From: Odontocerum albicorne
Lineage: Eukaryota; Arthropoda; Insecta; Trichoptera; Odontoceridae
DNA length: 64,000 bases
NCBI GenBank assembly: GCA_949825065.1
Contig: OX463841.1
Coordinates: forward strand, 21,137,381-21,201,380
Reading direction: 5' to 3'
Position 1 is the first letter of the stretch, and every line of letters begins with the position of its first letter. The translations under genes and the position numbers were made by a program. The notes under the pieces were generated by a model. That model had not been told where the DNA came from. It worked only from the letters and a program-made list of their open reading frames with translations, and did not search any database. This document shows positions 46,320 to 57,259 of the stretch, piece by piece.

Positions 46320-46615
46320 GATCTGAGAATAGGCTACCCACATTATTATCGTACAATCATTTACAGATTCATTACTGGATCCGCTTTTAAGCTGATACTG
46401 CACTAGTCCGGTTTTATTATCCTTAATCATCAAATAATTAACTCTGAAACGAGGCTCATTAATTATTTATAATGGAGATCGTGAAGTCACAGAAATATCA
46501 CCAACCCGAGTCGTAAAGAGACAAGACCTCACACCACGCGAGTCCTTACTCTTTACCATGGCACATTGCTCTCCAGATATCGTTATCTCCTCAGAATAAC
46601 CTTTCAAATTAAATT
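46320..46615. promoter_or_regulatory. moderately GC-richer unique block, possible conserved element
   Basis: 'gatccgcttttaagctgata', 'cttaatcatcaaataattaa', 'gaggctcattaattatttat', 'acctcacaccacgcgagtcc'. Several homeodomain-like cores. Weak evidence. Confidence 0.28.
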
Positions 46616-46741
46616 AACAACCTTCAGATATCAATAAAATATTTAAAATGCATCAATGGTTACTACCTTAACTTTGTGAAACTATATATTAAAATATTTA
46701 ATAACAAATTAATTTGATATTTCACTAATGACATTTATCCC

Positions 46742-46860
46742 TACGATACGTATTTCTTCCTCCTATTTCGAGGTTATCTTCAGGCAGAATACTTTGTAGT
46801 ATATAAGCAAAAAATAACCTCGATATACGAAGCAGAAACACGTATCGCGAAGATATTTTT
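46742..46860. mobile_element. foldback with hammerhead-like core, second type
   Basis: Arms 46744-46780 and 46813-46850 are inverted copies ('cgatacgtatttct...tcgaggttat' against 'ataacctcgatatacga...cacgtatcg'). The minus strand of the left arm has CTGAAGA (46777-46783) and GAAA (46753-46756) with a CCTC/GAGG stem between. The right arm keeps GAAAC (46835-46839) but lost CTGANGA. It resembles the Penelope-like foldbacks at 21237 and 53892 in plan but not in sequence. Confidence 0.45.
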
Positions 46861-47019
46861 TACGTCGTATACAACCCTTCAACGTATTCGAATTGGTTAT
46901 TCGGACTTATTGAATAGCGTGGTCGAGAAACAATATTATCTTCAACCCTAATAATTGAGCCATCAGGAGAATCACTGGCGTAGAAACGGAATTCGCTGCC
47001 CGGCATCTAGACTGGGATC

Positions 47020-47120
47020 GTTTTTTCGGGTACCATCGGAAAACGAACCATAAACCTCCGGGTGGAAGTCAGACGTCTTACCAACTAGGTCACAGAAGTC
47101 GTCAATCGACCTCCGTGGCC
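47020..47120 (-). mobile_element. SINE family A head fragment, minus strand
   Basis: 'cgggtaccatcggaaaacga', 'aacctccgggtggaagtcag' and 'cgtcttaccaactaggtcac' are a reversed head. A direct 'cgacctccgtggcc' starts at 47106, so two heads face each other. Confidence 0.7.
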
Positions 47121-48159
47121 TTAATACTCCGCGGGAACGAATGTAATTAGTGGAATAATAAAGTTTTTTTTTTAAATATTGAAAATTTGCTAAATAAAGT
47201 GCATAAAATCTTTTTTGCATATAAGAAATCCACCTTTTATAAACATTGGTACACAGTAATTAAATAAATGACATATTTTTTCAAGTATGACACATTATCA
47301 ATTTTAATTTCTTATTGAGCGTGGTAGCATATGAATTGACTGTACTAGTTATAAATTACGAAACATGAAAAATATAAACTGAAATGTTGAAGTGATGTTT
47401 CATATTGATCTAACACCTGTTGAAGTATTGTTATATTTTTATTAGTATTGTCACAAAACATTGAAATAAAAAAAGTGGTATTAAACGAATCGGAATTTAA
47501 AAAAAATACATTTCTAAATTTAAATAAGTACTGAGTTTTATTATATTTCCCAATAATTGATGAAACTAATTTTTAAATAACTGCATCATTAACTTTTTTT
47601 AAATTTTAATATGACCAACTAATATTACACGTAATTATTATTTATCTTAATTAATAAACTATTAATAGATAATACCAATAACTAAAAACGATTTTAGGTA
47701 GAACATTATGTTTTATGTTGAGTAGTTCAATTAATGCGATATAACGTAATATTCACTAAATTCGAGTCTATTCCGTAGGAAATTTATAATATCTCTCTGA
47801 AAAGATAACCAGGGCCGTGCTAGTGTAACTCTCATATATACTCGTATGTTATTTATTCACTTAAGTATTTTAGTTAATTATTTCTAAACGATGTTTTATT
47901 TCAGTTTTTAATTCATTTTCATTCGATTTGTTATAAGTATTTGTAAATCGATACATTTGTGCTTGATAAATCTTGTTAAATTTTTTGCAAATAGAGGCAA
48001 ATATATGTGTTATGTTATCACGAGTTTTTTTGTAAAATTAATAATCTTTTAATAAAATTATCCGACATTTCCATAAAAGAAATTAATATTATTTTTATGC
48101 ATTAAGTTTGAACTTCCCAAAACCAATTTTGAATAACATATACTATTTCAATGTGATAG
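47121..48159. other. AT-rich stretch, no gene seen
   Basis: TACTCGTA lies at 47839. A segment near 47800-47825 ('aaccagggccgtgctagtgt') resembles 3328-3350, possibly a small dispersed repeat. Confidence 0.4.
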
Positions 48160-48565
48160 ACTATCCCTCGTGATCGAGTATGATTGTCAGCCATATTGTG
48201 ATTGGAAGACGCCTGTAGGTCTATTGGTGTATTGTGTGTAAGCTGTGGCTTCAGCAAGCATACTATCTCGACAGGTCAGACCAAAAATTTCGATGGCAAG
48301 ATAAAACTTCAAAGACTTCCAAGGTTTAATCTACTACATAATTTAATTAGATAGTTTTACACAGCGCTATTTTTGTATTGCTTAATTGCGCTATAAGAAT
48401 TTGTGATGAGCAGCATATAAGTAACTGAAACCCATAAATTAAGATGTAAAATAGTCATAGTGTAAAACCAGCCCGGAAGTGAATCTGCCAGGAATCAAAC
48501 GTGGGACGCCCGCTTGTTTAGCGTGAAGGCTAATAGTTAGACTACAGCCTGAGGCTTAACTATTT
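48160..48565 (-). mobile_element. tRNA-derived SINE family B, copy 2
   Basis: The head is at the right on the minus strand: 'ggctgtagtctaactattag' (A-box-like), 'cgctaaacaagcgggcg' (anticodon-arm-like) and 'cacgtttgattcctggcag' (B-box-like GTTTGATTCC). The body runs leftwards to 48160 and aligns with 37550-37955. Unlike family A, its body is about 300 bp and has no 'gtgtaatacaatac' tail. Confidence 0.72.
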
Positions 48566-48888
48566 CAATGTATTCAGTATCTTCTGATTACTGTATAACA
48601 AGTTAAAATCAATTAACCAATATGCGTATATTATATTTAGCGACAGTTATTTACATGTCAATAAATTATTTTTCGTAACAAAAAACGGCATGAAAGTGTA
48701 ATTTTGTGGCGTTCTGAATTATTTTCCGACCACCTCAAGAATAATTGAAAAGCACTGATGAAGTTAAAGAAAAATTAAGATTTATATTGATAACGATTTA
48801 ATATTCCCATAATAATTATAAAGAAAATAATAATTAAGCAATAACTATTCGTTAAAAATTTCATTGTGTAAAAATAGTCATCTTGAGT
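48566..48888. other. AT-rich stretch, no gene seen
   Basis: Nothing recognised. Confidence 0.4.
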
Positions 48889-48894
48889 ACTTAC

Positions 48895-49155
48895 ATAAAA
48901 CGATTCGCCAAAGACGTCGGTCCTGGAGCCAAAGCGGTCAGTGAAACCGCCCCGGCAAGAATTCGTGATGAAAGGGCGGCCAGGGAAGTAAATTAATATC
49001 TCGGGGTCACGCCGGATCGCGAACCCGTCCCGTGCTATCCGACACTCGGCCCGACCGGTCAAGGTGGGCCGCTATTGAACCGCAATCATTATTATGGGAA
49101 CCGTCCAGCATCCTCCAACATCCTCCGTCCTCGGGGTCGGCCACGAGGCTGTGCC
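48895..49155 (-). other. candidate GC-rich first exon (minus strand) with donor site
   Basis: The GC-rich block ends, on the minus strand, at TTTTAT/gtaagt (donor GT is the complement of 48893-48894). About 260 bp upstream lies a TATA-like TTATAAGG (49182-49189). ATG codons within the block start only very short frames, so it would be mostly 5' untranslated or non-coding. One frame without a standard ATG is open for about 55 codons into the donor. It could instead be a conserved element with a chance donor. Confidence 0.32.
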
Positions 49156-49181
49156 GCCCCCGATGCTCTTGCAAGACGCCG

Positions 49182-49189
49182 CCTTATAA
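49182..49189 (-). promoter_or_regulatory. TATA-like box upstream of candidate exon
   Basis: TTATAAGG on the minus strand immediately upstream of the GC-rich block. The start site would fall near 49155 if used. No other promoter evidence. Confidence 0.25.
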
Positions 49190-49206
49190 TAATGTGAAAG
49201 CAATCA

Positions 49207-49748
49207 GAACTCTGCTTCATCAAACGATAACCTTACCTTTATCATTTTTCTTATTAATTTTGTATCACATTCCCCATTTTACCTGGTAATTCCTCGTATC
49301 CATTGGATTGATATAATAAGAATTTTAATTAAAATTATGCCAAACTTATTTTTTAATTTAAGAATCTTAAGAGAAACGCAGTTATGATTACTAAGGATTT
49401 TTACCACAAACCATTAAATTTGTGTACACATATTAAATGAACGTTACACGAGTATGTTATATTTGTTTCTCAAGATGAGAACTCTGCTTCATCAAACGAT
49501 AACCTTACCTTTATCATTTTTCTTATTAATTTTGTATCACATTCCCCATTTTACCTGGTAATTCCTCGTATCCATTGGATTGAGATAATAAGAATTTTAA
49601 TTAAAATTATGCCGAACTTATTTTTAAATTTAAGAATCTTAAGAGAATCGCAATTATGATTGCTAAGGATTTTTACCACAAACCATTTGTGTACACATAT
49701 TAAATAAACGTTATACGAGTATGTTATATTTGTTTCTCAAGATGAGAT
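49207..49748 (+). repeat. 272-bp tandem duplication, 2 copies
   Basis: 'gaactctgcttcatcaaacg' begins copies at 49207 and 49479. Both end with 'tttgtttctcaagatgaga'. They differ by few substitutions and a small indel (taaatt near 49417). The first copy has cacgagtatg, the second tacgagtatg. Confidence 0.93.
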
Positions 49749-50559
49749 CAGTTTTCTGCAATGATAACTTGAATCTGAATCTTCGATAGCGCATGTTTAA
49801 GTCCTAGACGAGTATATTGTATATTCTACTAGAATAGTAACTAGAATAGTGTTTAGAAATGGACAATAACGACCACAATGCTAAAACTTCTGGAACTATT
49901 CGAACTGTGGATTCATCTGAGAATGCTCACAAATTCTTGATATCATTGTACCTCGTACACCGAGTTACTACGCCAAGCAGGTGTAGAATGGGAGCTCTTA
50001 AATACCATAAAATACCGAAAGATTGCCTTTCTGAGACATACTCGTATATTGTGGGGAGAATACCACTTCCTAAAATTAATATTGGTGGGATAGTAAAATT
50101 TGCGAATGGACAGGTATATCTGGACAGGTGAGGAGCTCGTGGCGCCAAAAACAGAAATATTTTCTCAAGGGTCTACCACGGCAGGACATATCTGTTTCTT
50201 TCATGAACTGTTCAGCGTATTATCCCAAAATTTCTACTATATCTTATCAGAATTGTAAGCTGGGTGATTTACACTCCTTTTAGTATTAGTTCTTAGCATA
50301 TAATTACGAGTCGACACATATGGTATCCATGTAGATCATGAGTTTTGTTCCCTCATTTTTTTCTTAGGGACAATAGTTCGATTTAAAGAGTCGTTGACTA
50401 CTGTTTCATCGAATACTCGCCAGTTTTCCATTATTTGAAATACTGGCAATCTATATTTCAGACCTCCGCAACAGTTTAACTAAAAAAAAATCCTTATTGA
50501 TTCGCTTTACATTGGACTGGAAAATTCGGAAAAAATGTCAATTTCCAATGAAATCCGCA
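49749..50559. other. unique stretch; short open frame 49859-50131 not recognised
   Basis: The 90-codon plus-strand frame starts MDNNDHNAKTSGTI. I do not recognise it and see no splice signals or domain. The opposite strand is also open, which argues against a gene. TACTCGTA lies at 50039. Confidence 0.35.
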
Positions 50560-50690
50560 TATCGTGTGACACGAAACTGTTGCTCACTTTTAATATGCAA
50601 ATTCTACCGGCATCGACGAGCACACACCACCGGCTGTACCACTCGGCCGGCGAGCTCTACACTTTGCGAATCTAATTTTCTTTAGCCGAA
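50560..50690. promoter_or_regulatory. GC-rich island with POU octamer
   Basis: A perfect octamer-type ATGCAAAT lies within 'aatatgcaaattctaccggc'. 'cacacaccaccggctgtacc' and 'actcggccggcgagctct' follow. Unique sequence; putative regulatory element. Confidence 0.42.
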
Positions 50691-50749
50691 TGTTCTCCAT
50701 ACATTTTCTGCTCAATTATTAAACCAGTATCAAAGTTTCCCCGGAAAAC

Positions 50750-51020
50750 GTTTAATTGTTCATTTGATATTCCATTTGAAATGTTATCAAGGCGGGGTTT
50801 TATGACGTTTCGTAACTGGCACAAATTGAAATGCATGACTCTAATGCAACATTTAATGTTTCAGCATGCGATGCATTTAAAACTGTTATTAATTTAATGC
50901 CACATATTAGAATGTCGCTAGATATGAATAATTCCTCCATTAGTTGCGACATGAAATGCGCTGACTGAAATCTTATCGCTGTGGCAGTGATTATTATTAA
51001 CGCTATAACAAATTTAGATT
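50750..51020. other. unique, less AT-rich stretch; possible continuation of conserved element
   Basis: 'caaggcggggttttatgacg', 'ttcagcatgcgatgcattta', 'cgctgtggcagtgattatta'. No repeat similarity; nothing definite. Confidence 0.25.
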
Positions 51021-52192
51021 TAATGGGTTTTCAATAATATAATTATACAGAGAATCTGTATGCATATGGTTTTTTAATGGATAGTTGGTTTTTACTCCCG
51101 TAGAGGTAATTATGAAATCAATGGGCAATAAGTTAAAATAAATGAAAATATATTTTGATCATGACAATTCAAGAAATAAACAATCTATTCTTTTTTACAT
51201 CAACATTAGACAAAAGAAAAGTTTTTAGGAACTTGAATTTAGAAAGTCAAAGAATCTTCTTTAAATTCGTTGACGTGGAATGCCGGGCTGCGAACCGACC
51301 TAGTATAGTATAACATCGTAGGCGATTTGTAGCATCCCTGTGTTCCCGACGGTACGGATAGGGATAGAGTGGTGTTTTGGATGGGAGTATAACGTATAAG
51401 CCATACTCGTATTTAATTATTTTACTAATACCAGATCTGAATGACGCATGAGAATCAGTTGTTTCACTCTATTTTGACTTAATTATGCACAATCATTTTT
51501 AAATTGAACCAGATCGCGTTAATGATTCATCTTATTTTTAATATTTGAACAATTATTTATATTTCATTTTATGCATATAGTATTTCATTTCTACATGAGT
51601 ATGAAAAAATTAACAAGTTTTAAATTGATTATAATCTTTTGAAAACTAAGACTGTTTATGGATATTTTTTCTTACTCTTGCCAGTAATCTGCATTATTTC
51701 AAAAGTATAATTTCTATACCACAGTCATTCGAGAATATGTTTACGCACGTTAAACGTAGAGTAACTCGTTGAAATACGTTTAATTCGAGTTTCCGCTGAC
51801 GAGTCAAATTACGTGGGTTCAAAATTGAAATCCAATGAGCACATACATTGGATTAAAGTTTCGCACCCTGAACTACGAAACCCCATTAGGATGCATTATA
51901 TTTGCAACAATATATGTGAAAAACGGTTATAGTTTTATTTTTAAATTAAATTTTCGCGCTTTTCGTCCTTTTCTAGTAAGTACTCGTACATGTATTCAAA
52001 TATCTGATTTATTATATTTTTTTAGAATCTTTTATATGCGGGCATTCACACGTGCATCGTTCATATTTATTATGCGATTAAATTTTTCCTGTTCCGATAC
52101 AGTTGATATTGTTGGCCAAACTGTAATGAAAATAGGTTAGGAAAGGGGTGAAAATGAGGTGTACACGCAGAATAAACATAATTCGTTTAAGT
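51021..52192. other. AT-rich stretch, no gene recognised
   Basis: TACTCGTA octamers lie at 51404 and 51981. A short GC-rich patch lies near 51285-51370. The 101-codon frame at 51835 resembles nothing I know. Confidence 0.4.
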
Positions 52193-53079
52193 ACCATACC
52201 AGACGTAAGTTAACTGGACTATTACTATGTTTGCATATGAACAACATATGATAATCAAAGTAGAGCAGTGATTAGAAAAGAACCATACCAGACGTAAGTT
52301 AACTGGACTATTACTACGTTTGCATATGAACAACATATGATAATCAAAGTAGAGCAGTGATCTAGAAAAGTACCATACCAGACGTGAGTTAACTGGACTA
52401 TTACTATGTTTGCATATGAACAACATATGATAATCAAAGTAGAGCAGTGATTAGAAAAGAACCATACCAGACGTAAGTTAACTGGACTATTACTACGTTT
52501 GCATATGAACAACATATGATAATCAAAGTAGAGCAGTGATCTAGAAAAGTACCATACCAGACGTGAGTTAACTGGACTATTACTATGTTTGCATATGAAC
52601 AACATATGATGATCAAAGTAGAGCAGTGATCTAGAAAAGTACCATACCAGACGTGAGTTAACTGGACTATTACTATGTTTGCATATGAACAACATAATCA
52701 AAGTAGAGCAGTGATCTAGAAAAGTACCATACCAGACGTGAGTTAACTGGACTATTACTATGTTTGCATATGAACAACATATGATGATCAAAGTAGAGCA
52801 GTGATCTAGAAAAGTACCATACCAGACGTGAGTTAACTGGACTATTACTATGTTTGCATATGAACAACATATGATGATCAAAGTAGAGCAGTGATCTAGA
52901 AAAGTACCATACCAGACGTAAGTTAACTGGACTATTACTATGTTTGCATATGAACAACATATGATGATCAAAGTAGAGCAGTGATCTAGAAAAGTACCAT
53001 ACCAGACGTAAGTTAACTGGACTATTACTATGTTTGCATATGAACAACATAATCAAAGTAGAGCAGTGATCTAGAAAAG
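52193..53079 (+). repeat. 85-90-bp tandem array, 10 units
   Basis: Units start accataccagacg at 52193, 52282, 52372, 52461, 52551, 52641, 52726, 52816, 52906 and 52996. Length variants are 90, 89 (lacking a c in gatctag) and 85 (lacking atgat). The first four units alternate 89 and 90, suggesting a 179-bp dimer was copied. Minus-strand frames of up to 238 codons are by-products of the repeat. Confidence 0.95.
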
Positions 53080-53640
53080 CCAATAAACAATATCTACACT
53101 TGCTCGTAACGTAAATCCATGATATGAAAGACGTTGAATATTAAGTTAATACAGTTTAATTCATCTTACACTATTCCAAGCTTGCGCTCATATATTTTCT
53201 ATTGCTATCCGTAAAATACTTATAAAATAACTTCATAAGCGAACAGCTGTCGATTATCAAAATTGCCAGTAAAATTTATAGGCTGCTAACTGCGAACATA
53301 ATTTTCACAGTTCTAAGTATAAAATAATTTATTAACAAATCCGTTAAAATATAACAGATATCAAAAGGAAATTATAATAAACGACTTGAATTTCTGCCTT
53401 TATATTCTCTCACCGTAGTCATTGTTAAATGGATCGCTGTTAGAATTACTTATTTGTTAAATGGTGAAGGCTTGCTGGCTTTTAGTGCAATTAATCCATC
53501 GCCATTATAATGCAATATTCTAGTCATATTACAATATCGAATGTTTCACTAAAATCACTATTTATTATACGGTAACTACTGCATTTCGTTTTCATTAATA
53601 CGATAAATGTTATTTTAACAGTGGAAATTGATTAAATAAG
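53080..53640. other. AT-rich stretch, no gene seen
   Basis: Nothing recognised. Confidence 0.4.
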
Positions 53641-53644
53641 AAAC

Positions 53645-54570
53645 AAAGTCAATGCATACATACACATCACTCGCCATTTCCCTGATAGGGTAGGCAGAGA
53701 GGAAAGAGCGCTGGAATTTCCTATATCGACACATATTTCGCATCTTTCACATTCTTACTCCTCATACAGCTCCTACAATTTATTTGGCTTCTGACTTTTC
53801 CATCTTTTACAATATAATTTACTTGATATAACCATATTTCCATTCCCTCACATTTGCATTATATATTTATTTTTTCAAGTCTTTCTTTATTTATATATTG
53901 TAATAGTTAAGGCATTTACGTTGTGGAGGTTTAAAGACATTGTAATTTGTTTTATCAAACACTGTTTATTCCACTTTTTGTAACGGTATAACCCTACCGG
54001 TTTCAAGGCTTTCACCTCATCTTCAGAGGAGCACAAACAAGACTGAATTTTGTTCGAACTGGTACCGATATACACGCTTCTAACGGTTGGGGACATTCGG
54101 GTTGGGGACTGAGACATGGGATGATCTCGGCCAGCAGCGGAGAGATTTTTGAAATATTTGTGTTCACCAGATTCTCTTCTAATTTATTCTGAAGTGACCG
54201 TGAAAACCATACTTTTTCTATTGATGATGCCAAATTCTTACATATTAGTAGTAACGGAAATAAATTGGACAGATTAGAGGCCCTACAAATTTCTAAGTCA
54301 GTACATCGAGGCGAACATCTGGTAAATACATATATCCCAAAAATCGCCCATGCCTCCCCCAACCGTTAGAAGTGTATATATCGGTACCAGTTCGAACAGA
54401 ATTCAGTCTTGTGTGTGCTCCCCTGATGATGAGGTGAAAGCATTGAAACCGGTAGGGTTATACCGTTACAAAAAAGTGGAATAAACAGTGTTTGATAAAA
54501 CAAATTACAATTTCTTTATTCATTTGTTCCACATGCCCAAACCATCTTAGAGAGCTCTTCAAAGTCAATG
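53645..54570 (-). mobile_element. LINE family E relic interrupted by a foldback element
   Basis: Left part 53645-53891 ('actcgccatttccctgatag', 'tatttcgcatctttcacatt', 'tcacatttgcattatatatt') and right part 54511-54570 ('tgttccacatgcccaaacca') are one minus-strand LINE relic. The element at 53892-54510 sits between them. Both sides carry the same 10 bp, tttctttatt (53882-53891 and 54511-54520). Confidence 0.65.
53892..54510. mobile_element. Penelope-like foldback with hammerhead-like cores and 10-bp target duplication
   Basis: Inverted arms of about 150 bp (53943-54094 and 54357-54509) match with few differences, around a 260-bp centre. Right arm, plus strand: CTGATGA (54423-54429), a short GAGG/CCTT-type stem region, GAAAC (54445-54449), then cggt...accg able to pair. 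Left arm, minus strand: CTGAAGA (54020-54026) and GAAAC (54000-54004). CTGANGA, stem, GAAAC, stem is the hammerhead ribozyme order reported for Penelope-like retroelements. Stem I is not convincing. The centre has no recognisable reverse transcriptase. It could be two truncated copies in inverted tandem. Confidence 0.62.
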
Positions 54571-54639
54571 GGGCACTAAAAATCTTAACTCAATACAAGT
54601 AATATCAAGATCTGATAAACGATAGTTCACAACAGCATT

Positions 54640-55100
54640 TTAGTATCAACATTTATGTATGTGAGTGAGACGGGTAATTTTAATGAAAAGAGCTGAGTAA
54701 ATGCAGTGAAAATGCATGCATTAGGAAGTGTATGTGGTGTGTCAATGAATGACAGAATAAGAAATGTAATTATGAAGGATTAATGTTAGCTAAAATTCAT
54801 GTGTTGAGATGAATTAAAAAGAGCACGTTGAAGGAGTTTTGACATGTTAAACAGTGTAACGAAATACTACCAAAACAAATTTACAATGCAAGCATGAGTG
54901 GAAGTTATAGAAAAAGATGACCGAGAAAAACATGGTCGAAACAAGTGAATGAACTTTTAAAATAAAGAAAATAAGATGATAGAAAAATAGAAGGAACTGT
55001 ATGAGGAGATTATAAATGTGGAAGTGGTGAAAGAAGAATGTCATGATTGGGAAAATTAGTACCCTAACAGGGAAATGGCGTGATGTCATTTTGGTGTTTT
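54640..55100 (+). mobile_element. LINE ORF2 C-terminal relic (family E), longest copy
   Basis: Broken frames read KKSTLKEF and HV (a WFGHV-type position), KQIYNASMSGSYRKR and PRKTWSKQVNELLK. This is the normal order of the C-terminal end of a LINE ORF2. The end 'ctaacagggaaatggcgtga' equals that of other family E copies. Many stops. Confidence 0.72.
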
Positions 55101-55479
55101 GCACAGATTAATTTAAATACTATATTTTGAATACACGTAACAAAGTTACTACATTTCCGTGGTTATTTTTCTTCGTATTATACTGTATCTGGATTTAGAT
55201 GGCGGTCACTGTTTCGAACGAATCGCGCGCCAATTTAACAATTTCGTAGTACAGTCGAATGATATTATACCACGATATAATTTTGCATTCCACATCTCTT
55301 CAATGTTCCTATCAAGGATCAGATGAAGATAACTTCATTTGGGCCGCGAAGAATATGGCATAGGTATCTTATTTTTCTTATTTTTATTTCTTACCAGTAT
55401 GCGAAGGACATCTACAATAGTCGCCGCTTAGACGAATGAATATACTGCATTCTTCTGTACATCTATATCTCGAATGCTT

Positions 55480-55720
55480 TAATGTTAAGTTTCACTGTAA
55501 CCACCGTGCAACAGTGTGTTGACGTTGGAAACCATATACAAAAGTAGACGAATTTCTTATGTCACTGAGAAAGGAGCTCTTTTTTTTACGTCTTCCTTAA
55601 CTGTCCATGCAGTGAGACTCTGGAATCAGTTACAAACCAATGTTACACTCGCTCCGTCCTTGCATGCTTTAAGAAGCGACTGAAAAAACTCTTAATTTCT
55701 AGTCAGTAATATAACGTGTA
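55480..55720 (+). pseudogene. non-LTR retrotransposon C-terminal relic (VRLWN type)
   Basis: A frame reads TSSLTVHAVRLWNQLQTN, then LAPSLHA. After a one-base shift it reads CFKKRLKKLLISSQ and stops. The pattern AVRxWNxLP...SLxxFKxxLKxxL is the end of many non-LTR retrotransposon proteins. At least one frameshift; dead. Confidence 0.62.
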
Positions 55721-55909
55721 TCATTCCTGTTTTTTTTCCTTTCCTCTTCACCATCCCTTCCTTTTCCTTTGATTGATGATATCTCACTTTATATAAAATT
55801 AATGTTCGGGTGATTGTTCGTCTTTGAGAGGTTTGGGGGCATATGCACACATACGTCTCGTACGTAAGTCATTTGAATGTTTTAGCGGGCATGTAACTTG
55901 CTTAATTTA

Positions 55910-55990
55910 CTTTTGTCTGGTTGGTTAGAAGAGAGTGCCGCCTGGCAATAAACCCGCCAGATTGTATTTTCAATAAAAGTGTTAAATAAC
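55910..55990 (+). mobile_element. SINE family A 3' fragment
   Basis: 'tctggttggttagaagagag', 'caataaacccgccagattgt' and 'caataaaagtgttaaataac'. Head missing. Confidence 0.65.
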
Positions 55991-57259
55991 TAAATAAAGG
56001 ATTTAAACTTAACGAAACTTGTTCTCGCCATTATAATTAGAGTATATTACGATTTGAGTGACCGAGTTAATGGCATTCCTTGATTCAAGGCATTTCAACC
56101 TTTTAATTCTTAATTATATGGTTAATTAAAAAAATCTGAAACCCATCACAAGTATATAAAAAATTTACTTACGATAGCCTTACAGTTCATATAGAGCCTT
56201 CGCCCTTCTTACGATATTCATCCAGAATGTTTGATTATGTACCAGGATGTCCAGAATATTTGATTATCCCTCCAGTTCTGGAAGTTTTTTGTTTTTTAGG
56301 CCCGGGAAAAGATTGTAATATTGTCCACAAGCCGCTGTTTTTTATTTAAAAACTTTATTTTTGAAATATTTAATTATGGTTTTTAGAGGAAATTAAAAAG
56401 TTATAATTTAATTTTCATTCAAACCAATATAAAAAGTCATTTCATCCATTAAAATCATAATTGTATTTTACTTAAACTAAATGTTAAAAAAATATATCAA
56501 ATATGGTCATTTTGATAGATGACGTTTAACTAAAATCGTCATTTCAACACTGTCGCTGTTACATCACAGGACTTTTTCTATTACGGATATAATCTAATTT
56601 TATTACCGGGCAGTATTGCGAAAATCGCCGATTTTAATAATTTTCACACGATAAATTTGATGAGATTTTGTTTTTAATACAAATCAATTGTTAATGAAAA
56701 AAATACGGATCCGGCTGAATAGCTGTTGTGGTTTACGGTTGGTATGCTCTAAATTACGTCCAGCAATGCAATAGCTCTCTTCTTCGTTTCTTTGTGTTTT
56801 GTTCTTCATCCGTTTCATAACATCTGTTCTTTTGAATTACTGCTGTTTTGCTTTATTACTATCCTTCCATCGGTGTAATTACCTCGCCTGTCAGTGTTTC
56901 ATGAATATTCCTTATTTATATCTGATTCCCATAAAAAACATTTACTTTTTATAGTTTATCCATACATTCCATCGTAATTAAAGTTGAGGAAATATATTTC
57001 GCTACGTAAATTTCAATCTCTTTATTCGTTTAATAAATTATGAAATGTTTTTACTTTCATAAAGTATTTACCTCACGCAATTAATTGCTATTATTTAATT
57101 TTACATTTTCTTGTGAATTTTTGTATTAACATATCACGCAACTGCTGTTTTATTTTTAATTTGTGCATTTCGCTCAGCTTGACTGATTCGTTTTTTTACT
57201 GTATTCAAACATTTTATCATTATTTGCAAGTTGAACCTAGTTAATTAATTTATTAATAT
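55991..57259. other. AT-rich stretch, no gene seen
   Basis: A small duplicated segment, tccagaatgtttgattatgt-like, lies at 56220-56266. Otherwise nothing. Confidence 0.45.

Noticed and set aside
52255..53083. Minus-strand frames of 238 and 136 codons with Cys-rich repeats
   Set aside because: By-products of the 85-90-bp tandem array. Length variants make the frames overlap in different registers; no non-repeat coding sequence is attached.
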